This document shows, one piece after another, positions 59,778 to 64,000 of a stretch of DNA of 64,000 nucleotides. The notes below the pieces were generated by a model. It was given only the letters and a program-made list of their open reading frames with translations. It was not told where the DNA came from and did not search any database. Each line of letters opens with the position of its first letter. The stretch's first letter is position 1. The position numbers were made by a program, and so were the translations under genes. Source of the stretch: Hyphomicrobiales bacterium (GTDB taxonomy: Bacteria > Pseudomonadota > Alphaproteobacteria > Rhizobiales > Xanthobacteraceae); assembly GCA_017305535.1 (NCBI GenBank), contig JAFKKN010000004.1, forward strand, positions 310,001 through 374,000. Direction: 5' to 3'.

Positions 59778-61207
59778 TCGGCCGCCATCAACAGGTTAGG
59801 ATGTTTGTGCGCCAGCACAGAGGCGTGCCACGGCGCGGAATGCGCGACGACATCGCCAATCACCAGAATTGCGGGACCGCCATCGACTTGCGTGGCGAGC
59901 TCCGGCAGATCGTCGAGCACACCGACAGCGGCGCGCGAATCCGGCCGCGTGACCCGCGCGAACACGCCGACCGGCGTATGCGGCGAGCGTCCGGCGGCGA
60001 GCAGCCCGGCCCGCACCGCGGGCGCGGCGGTCATGCCCATGTAGACCACGACGGTCATTTCCAGATCGGTCAGCGCCGACCAATCGACATCGGCCGCGTC
60101 AGCCGCCTTGTGCGCGGTGAGGAAGGTGACCCGCCGGGCTTCATGGCGATAGGTCAGCGGCACTTCGAACTCGGCGGCTGCGCCGAGCGCGGCGGTGATG
60201 CCGGGCACCACCGTATACGCAACACCGGCATCGCGCAGCGCATTGACCTCCTCGCCACCACGGCCAAACACATAGCCATCGCCGCCCTTCAGCCGCACCG
60301 CGCGGCGGCCTTCACGCGCGGCGTCGATCAGCAGACGATTGACTGCCTCTTGCCCGATACCGGGCTTGCCGATCCTGCGGCCGACCGGCACGCGCACGGC
60401 ATCGCGACGAATGCGGTCGAGAATTTCCGGCGAGACCAATTCGTCGTAAAATACCACGTCGGCATCCTGCAACGCGCGCAGCGCCTTCACCGTGAGCAAA
60501 TCAGGATCGCCCGGCCCGGCGCCGACCAGCGTGACATGACCTTCGACGCCGTTTCGCGTCACGCCGGCAAATGCTGATGGATCGGAGATCGCGCGCAATG
60601 CAGCTTCCGCTTCATCGCGACGTCCCGCCAGCACCGCCGCGCCGATCGGCCCATCGACCACGCGCTCCCAAAATCGACGACGCGATGCGAATTCCGGCAA
60701 GCGCGCGTGAATCGTCTTGCGCCAGTTTCCGATGAACGCCGCGAGATCGCCGATCCGCGACGGCAGCAACGCCTCGATGCGTTCGCGCACACGGCGTGCC
60801 ACCACCGGCGACGCGCCGCCGGTGCCGATCGCGACTACCACATCGCCGCGATCGACGATCGCGGGAAAGATGAAACTCGAATGCGCGAGATCGTCCATCA
60901 CATTGACCGGCACACCCAGCGCACACGCGCGCGCCGCAACGGCAAGTCCAACATCACCGGCACCCGCGCACAGCACCGCGATGACGCCGCTGAGATCGAT
61001 CTGGGTCGGGTCTTGCGTCTCGAAGGTGATGCGCTCGGCCGCCACGGCATCGAGCCCGGCGAGATCATAATCGCCATCGGTCGCATGCCAACGCACCTGC
61101 GCCTGCGCTGCCAATAAAATGCGCAGCTTGGCGCGCGCCAGTTCGCCGCCACCCACCAGCAGCACGGGACCGCGCCGCACGTCGAGAAAAACCGGAAGCC
61201 ACTTCAT
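59774..61207 (-). CDS. cysG: Siroheme synthase CysG (uroporphyrinogen-III methyltransferase and precorrin-2 dehydrogenase/ferrochelatase)
   Basis: Bifunctional enzyme for siroheme, the cofactor of sulfite reductase; about 477 residues. The N-terminal dehydrogenase/ferrochelatase half has LPVFLDVRRGPVLLVGGGEL and NVMDDLAHSSFIFPAIVDRG. The C-terminal SUMT half has VTLVGAGPGDPDLLTVKALR, VFYDELVSPEIL, GKPGIGQEAVNRLLIDAARE, VVPGITAALGAAAEFEVPLT and YMGMTAAP. The SAM-site loop reads RLKGGDGYVFGRGGEE rather than the usual GGDPF. ATG 61207, with GGGAG six bases upstream, is preferred over GTG 61210. It is divergent from cysD. Confidence 0.95.
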   Translation of the reverse strand: MKWLPVFLDVRRGPVLLVGGGELARAKLRILLAAQAQVRWHATDGDYDLAGLDAVAAERITFETQDPTQIDLSGVIAVLCAGAGDVGLAVAARACALGVPVNVMDDLAHSSFIFPAIVDRGDVVVAIGTGGASPVVARRVRERIEALLPSRIGDLAAFIGNWRKTIHARLPEFASRRRFWERVVDGPIGAAVLAGRRDEAEAALRAISDPSAFAGVTRNGVEGHVTLVGAGPGDPDLLTVKALRALQDADVVFYDELVSPEILDRIRRDAVRVPVGRRIGKPGIGQEAVNRLLIDAAREGRRAVRLKGGDGYVFGRGGEEVNALRDAGVAYTVVPGITAALGAAAEFEVPLTYRHEARRVTFLTAHKAADAADVDWSALTDLEMTVVVYMGMTAAPAVRAGLLAAGRSPHTPVGVFARVTRPDSRAAVGVLDDLPELATQVDGGPAILVIGDVVAHSAPWHASVLAHKHPNLLMAAE

Positions 61208-61249
61208 CACAAACTCCCAACCCGCGAACTTCAGGGTTGACTAGAATTA

Positions 61250-61289
61250 TTTTCTGTATATTCCTCTTATACAGGACGTAAACAGAAAA
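61250..61289. promoter_or_regulatory. Nested inverted repeats in the cysG/cysD divergent promoter
   Basis: Inner repeat CTGTATA (61254-61260) and TATACAG (61268-61274) with a 7-base spacer; outer repeat TTTTCTGT (61250-61257) and ACAGAAAA (61282-61289). This AT-rich block is in the only gap between the two halves of the sulfur locus, so it is a good candidate for the binding site of a regulator of both. The regulator is not in the window. Confidence 0.5.
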
Positions 61290-61351
61290 ATTTTACTTCT
61301 ACAGCGCCCTGGCAAAACAGAATTCCTTGCTACGAATTTCAGGCGCCACGC

Positions 61352-62260
61352 ATGCAACGTCCTTCACCTGTTCCGCCGAGCCGGAAACCGCTGTCGTCCC
61401 CGGCTCTCGTTTCCAGCAATGCACAACTCGCGCCAGACCCGGATGGCGGTCCGCCGGGCCCGTCGATGGATCGGCTCGACCAACTGGAAGCGCAGAGCAT
61501 CTACATTTTCCGCGAGGCCTTCGCGCGGCTGAAGAAGCTGGCGCTGCTGTGGTCGCTCGGCAAAGATTCCAACGTGATGATCTGGCTGGCGCGCAAAGCG
61601 TTCTTCGGCCGCGTGCCGTTCCCGGCGCTGCACGTCGACACCGGCAAGAAATTTCCGGAGATGTATGCGTTCCGCGATCACTACGGCAAAGAGTGGGAGC
61701 TCGATCTGCGCATCGAGCCCTGCCCGCCGATCGACACGGTCGATCCGACCTTGCCGCCGGCGGCGCGATCAGCCGCACGCAAGACCGAAGGTTTGAAACT
61801 CGCGCTCGCGAAGTACGGCTTCGACGGACTGATCGCCGGCATCCGCCGCGATGAGGAAGCGACGCGCGCGAAAGAGCGCGTGTTCTCGCCGCGCGGCACT
61901 GAGGGCGGCTGGGACGTGCGCGATCAGCCGCCGGAGTTCTGGGATCACTTCAATGCCTCGCCGCCGCCCGGCGCGCATCTGCGCATTCACCCGATCCTGC
62001 ATTGGACCGAGGCTGACATCTGGGCCTACACCCAGCGCGAGAACATCCCGATCATTCCGCTGTATCTCGCGAAGGACGGCAAGCGTTATCGCTCGCTCGG
62101 CGATGCCGACATCACCTTCCCGGTGGAATCCAACGCCGCCAGCATCGCCGAAATTCTCGTCGAGCTGGCCGAGACGAAAGTGCCGGAACGCTCCGGCCGC
62201 GCGCTGGATCACGAAACCGAAGATGCGTTCGAGCGGCTTCGCGTCGCCGGCTATCTCTAA
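61352..62260 (+). CDS. cysD: Sulfate adenylyltransferase subunit 2 (small subunit, CysD)
   Basis: ATP sulfurylase catalytic subunit, making APS from ATP and sulfate with CysN. Up to 302 residues: MDRLDQLEAQSIYIFREAFA, the PP-loop LLWSLGKDSNVMIWLARKAF, FPALHVDTGKKFPEMYAFRD, GIRRDEEATRAKERVFSPRG, FNASPPPGAHLRIHPILHWT and ENIPIIPLYLAKDGKRYRSL. Most CysD proteins start at or near MDRLDQLE; an ATG there (61466) is an alternative, making the Pro-rich first 38 residues an extension or non-coding. It is followed by cysNC after 24 bp. Confidence 0.95.
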   Translation: MQRPSPVPPSRKPLSSPALVSSNAQLAPDPDGGPPGPSMDRLDQLEAQSIYIFREAFARLKKLALLWSLGKDSNVMIWLARKAFFGRVPFPALHVDTGKKFPEMYAFRDHYGKEWELDLRIEPCPPIDTVDPTLPPAARSAARKTEGLKLALAKYGFDGLIAGIRRDEEATRAKERVFSPRGTEGGWDVRDQPPEFWDHFNASPPPGAHLRIHPILHWTEADIWAYTQRENIPIIPLYLAKDGKRYRSLGDADITFPVESNAASIAEILVELAETKVPERSGRALDHETEDAFERLRVAGYL

Positions 62261-62284
62261 CTCTCACGACAATCGAGTCCTGCC

Positions 62285-64000
62285 ATGAACATGATCGTCG
62301 CCAATCGTCCCGTCGCACCTGCTGCAACGTCCTCGCGTCCGCTGGTGCGCATCGTCATCGTCGGCCATGTCGACCACGGCAAATCGACCCTGATCGGCCG
62401 TCTGCTGCATGAAACCGGCAGCCTGCCGGACGGCAAGTTCGAAACCCTGAAGGCCGTCAGCGAACGGCGCGGCATGCCGTTCGAATGGTCGTTCCTGCTC
62501 GACTCGCTGCAAACCGAACGTGACCAGGGCATCACCATCGACACCACGCAGATCGGGTTCCGCACGCCGCATCGCGACGTGGTGCTGATCGACGCGCCCG
62601 GCCATGCCGAATTTTTGCGCAACATGATTACAGGTGCGGCACAGGCCGACGCGGCGCTGCTGCTGATCGACGCGTTCGAAGGCGTGCGCGACCAGACCCG
62701 CCGCCACGGCTACCTGCTGCATCTGCTCGGCGTGAAGCAGGTCGCGGTGATCGTCAACAAGATGGACCGCGTCGACTTCGGCCGGCAGCGCTTCCAGGCC
62801 ATCAGCGACGAAATCTCGGCGCATCTCACCGGCCTCGGCGTGACGCCGACCGCGATCATCCCGATTTCGGCGCGCGAAGGCGACGGCGTCGGCACGGCCT
62901 CACAGCGACTCGATTGGCACGACGGGCCGACCGTGATCAGCGCGATCGATCAATTCGAGCCGGCGCGCGCGCTGGAGCAATTGCCGCTGCGCTTGCCGGT
63001 GCAGGCGATCTACAAATTCGATGACCGCCGCATCGTCGCCGGCCGTATCGAGTCCGGTCATCTCGCAAGCGGCGACGAGATCGTCATCATGCCGGCCGGC
63101 AAGATCGCGAAAATCCGCTCGGTCGAAAGCTGGCCCACGACATCGCTCAGGGAGCGTCATCATGCCGGCCACGCCGTCGGCATCACGCTGGATCGCGAAC
63201 TGTTTCTGGAGCGCGGCGACATCATCGGCCATGCTAACAGCGCACCGCGCGCCACGAAGCGCCTTCGCGCGCGCATCTTCTGGCTGCATGATGAGCCGCT
63301 CGTGGCAGGCGCCGCCATTCTGGTGCGGCTCGGCACCAAGGAAAGCCGCGCCACCGTCGCCGCCATCGACAAGGCCGTCGATCCCGGCGAACTCTCGAAT
63401 GACACGAGCGCCGCGATCGCGCGCAATCACGTCGGCGAAATCGATATCGCGCTGGCGCAACCGGTGGCGTCGGACATTCACACCGACAATCCGCATACCG
63501 GCCGCCTCGTCATCGAGGTCAACGGACGCATCGCCGGCGGCGGACTGGTGATCGGCATCGACGCCGCGCACCGCGCCACGCCGATCGATATCGTACCGGT
63601 GGAATCCGCGTTGCAGCCGGACGAGCGCGCGGCGCGTTATCACCATCGCGGCGCGGTGCTGTGGTTCACTGGCCTGCCCGGCGCCGGCAAATCGACCTTG
63701 GCGCGCGCGCTGGAGCGGCGGCTGTTTCAAACCGGCGGCTCGCCGGTATTGCTTGATGGAGATACGCTGCGCGCCGGCCTCAACGGCGATCTCGGCTTCT
63801 CGGCAAAGGATCGCAGCGAGAATATCCGCCGCCTCGCCGAAGTCGCGGCGCATCTCGCGCGTAATGGTCACATCGCCATCGTCGCGGCCGTCTCGCCATC
63901 GACGGAAGATCGCGCGGCGGCGCGGCGCATCGCCGGCGACCTGTTCCGCGAAATCTATATCGCGACACCGGCCGAGGTCTGCGAGAGCCGCGATCCCAAG
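62285..64000 (+). CDS. cysNC: CysN-CysC fusion: sulfate adenylyltransferase large subunit and APS kinase (C-terminal end cut by window edge)
   Basis: Open to the right edge with 572 codons visible. The GTPase domain has G1 [15 protein letters not shown] (27 onward), [11 protein letters not shown] and NKMDRVDF, then EF-Tu-like beta domains ([20 protein letters not shown]). From about residue 450 an APS kinase begins: [20 protein letters not shown] with Walker A at about 463-470, and [22 protein letters not shown]. This is the NodQ-like arrangement, but there is no nodulation gene here, so a housekeeping role in sulfate activation is likely. CysH being of the APS type makes the kinase domain optional for assimilation. 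Confidence 0.93.
   Translation, partial: MNMIVANRPVAPAATSSRPLVRIVIVGHVDHGKSTLIGRLLHETGSLPDGKFETLKAVSERRGMPFEWSFLLDSLQTERDQGITIDTTQIGFRTPHRDVVLIDAPGHAEFLRNMITGAAQADAALLLIDAFEGVRDQTRRHGYLLHLLGVKQVAVIVNKMDRVDFGRQRFQAISDEISAHLTGLGVTPTAIIPISAREGDGVGTASQRLDWHDGPTVISAIDQFEPARALEQLPLRLPVQAIYKFDDRRIVAGRIESGHLASGDEIVIMPAGKIAKIRSVESWPTTSLRERHHAGHAVGITLDRELFLERGDIIGHANSAPRATKRLRARIFWLHDEPLVAGAAILVRLGTKESRATVAAIDKAVDPGELSNDTSAAIARNHVGEIDIALAQPVASDIHTDNPHTGRLVIEVNGRIAGGGLVIGIDAAHRATPIDIVPVESALQPDERAARYHHRGAVLWFTGLPGAGKSTLARALERRLFQTGGSPVLLDGDTLRAGLNGDLGFSAKDRSENIRRLAEVAAHLARNGHIAIVAAVSPSTEDRAAARRIAGDLFREIYIATPAEVCESRDPK

Noticed and set aside
62285-64000. NodQ nodulation gene
   Set aside because: The CysN-CysC fusion has NodQ architecture, but it follows cysD and is divergent from cysG-cysH with no nod genes, so a housekeeping role is more likely.

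Overview
The window is a high-GC, densely packed chromosomal segment from an alphaproteobacterium. It is most likely a member of the Bradyrhizobium/Rhodopseudomonas/Afipia group (Nitrobacteraceae). Evidence for this is the zapA–6S RNA–5-FCL–YmdB order, an RcdA (DUF1465) gene, a class I aldolase in a tkt–gap–pgk–fba cluster, DUF4164 and DUF1192 proteins, a CysN-CysC fusion, and many palindromic intergenic repeats of the kind common in this group. It reads as core chromosome: no prophage, transposase, CRISPR array, plasmid gene, tRNA or rRNA was seen. The clearest candidate for foreign DNA is a small AT-richer cassette at about 7.37-7.95 kb sitting inside one palindromic repeat unit.

Layout. 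0-5 kb: a branched-chain amino acid (Liv-type) ABC transporter on the minus strand, running off the left edge, with a divergent GntR regulator, an SDR oxidoreductase and a DUF2478 protein. 5-13.6 kb: a VOC protein, an MltB-type lytic transglycosylase, the cassette, a DapA-family aldolase, an SGNH-like (DUF459) secreted protein, the Mg2+ transporter MgtE and a YebC/TACO1 factor. 13.8-20 kb: a soluble MCP-like receptor, a GH79 (heparanase-type) glycosidase, then on the minus strand DUF4164–zapA–6S RNA–5-formyltetrahydrofolate cyclo-ligase–YmdB. 20-29 kb: tkt–gap–pgk–fba, a ThiE-like protein, a Sel1-repeat protein and an inositol monophosphatase. 29-38 kb: an RND efflux pump and its adaptor, a second DUF2478 protein, an aldehyde dehydrogenase, a ModE-type regulator and a class I glutamine amidotransferase. 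38-50 kb: a MotA/MotB-like motor pair without flagellar genes, GNAT, an ABC exporter, rpmE, rcdA, a quinone oxidoreductase, a GGDQF-EAL phosphodiesterase and YqgE. 50-55 kb: a DsbD N-domain protein, a flippase, bdhA with a patatin phospholipase, and a CAP lipoprotein. 55-64 kb: a sulfate uptake and activation locus, sbp–cysTWA plus cysG–cysH on minus, divergent from cysD–cysNC on plus, the last running off the right edge.

The genes cooperate in recognisable blocks. The sulfur locus covers sulfate import, APS formation, APS reduction and siroheme synthesis, but the sulfite reductase gene usually found nearby is missing from this window. The tkt–fba block is central carbon metabolism. The zapA block couples division, 6S RNA and folate salvage.

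The strongest non-coding observations are two families of paired palindromic repeats (A: about 120 bp, B: 90 or 125 bp), a short mgtE leader with two mutually exclusive hairpins, one of which buries the ribosome binding site, an unassigned structured region before tkt, a 20-bp palindrome before the RND pump, and nested inverted repeats in the cysG/cysD divergent promoter. All gene assignments come from reading the translated sequence; no database search was run.
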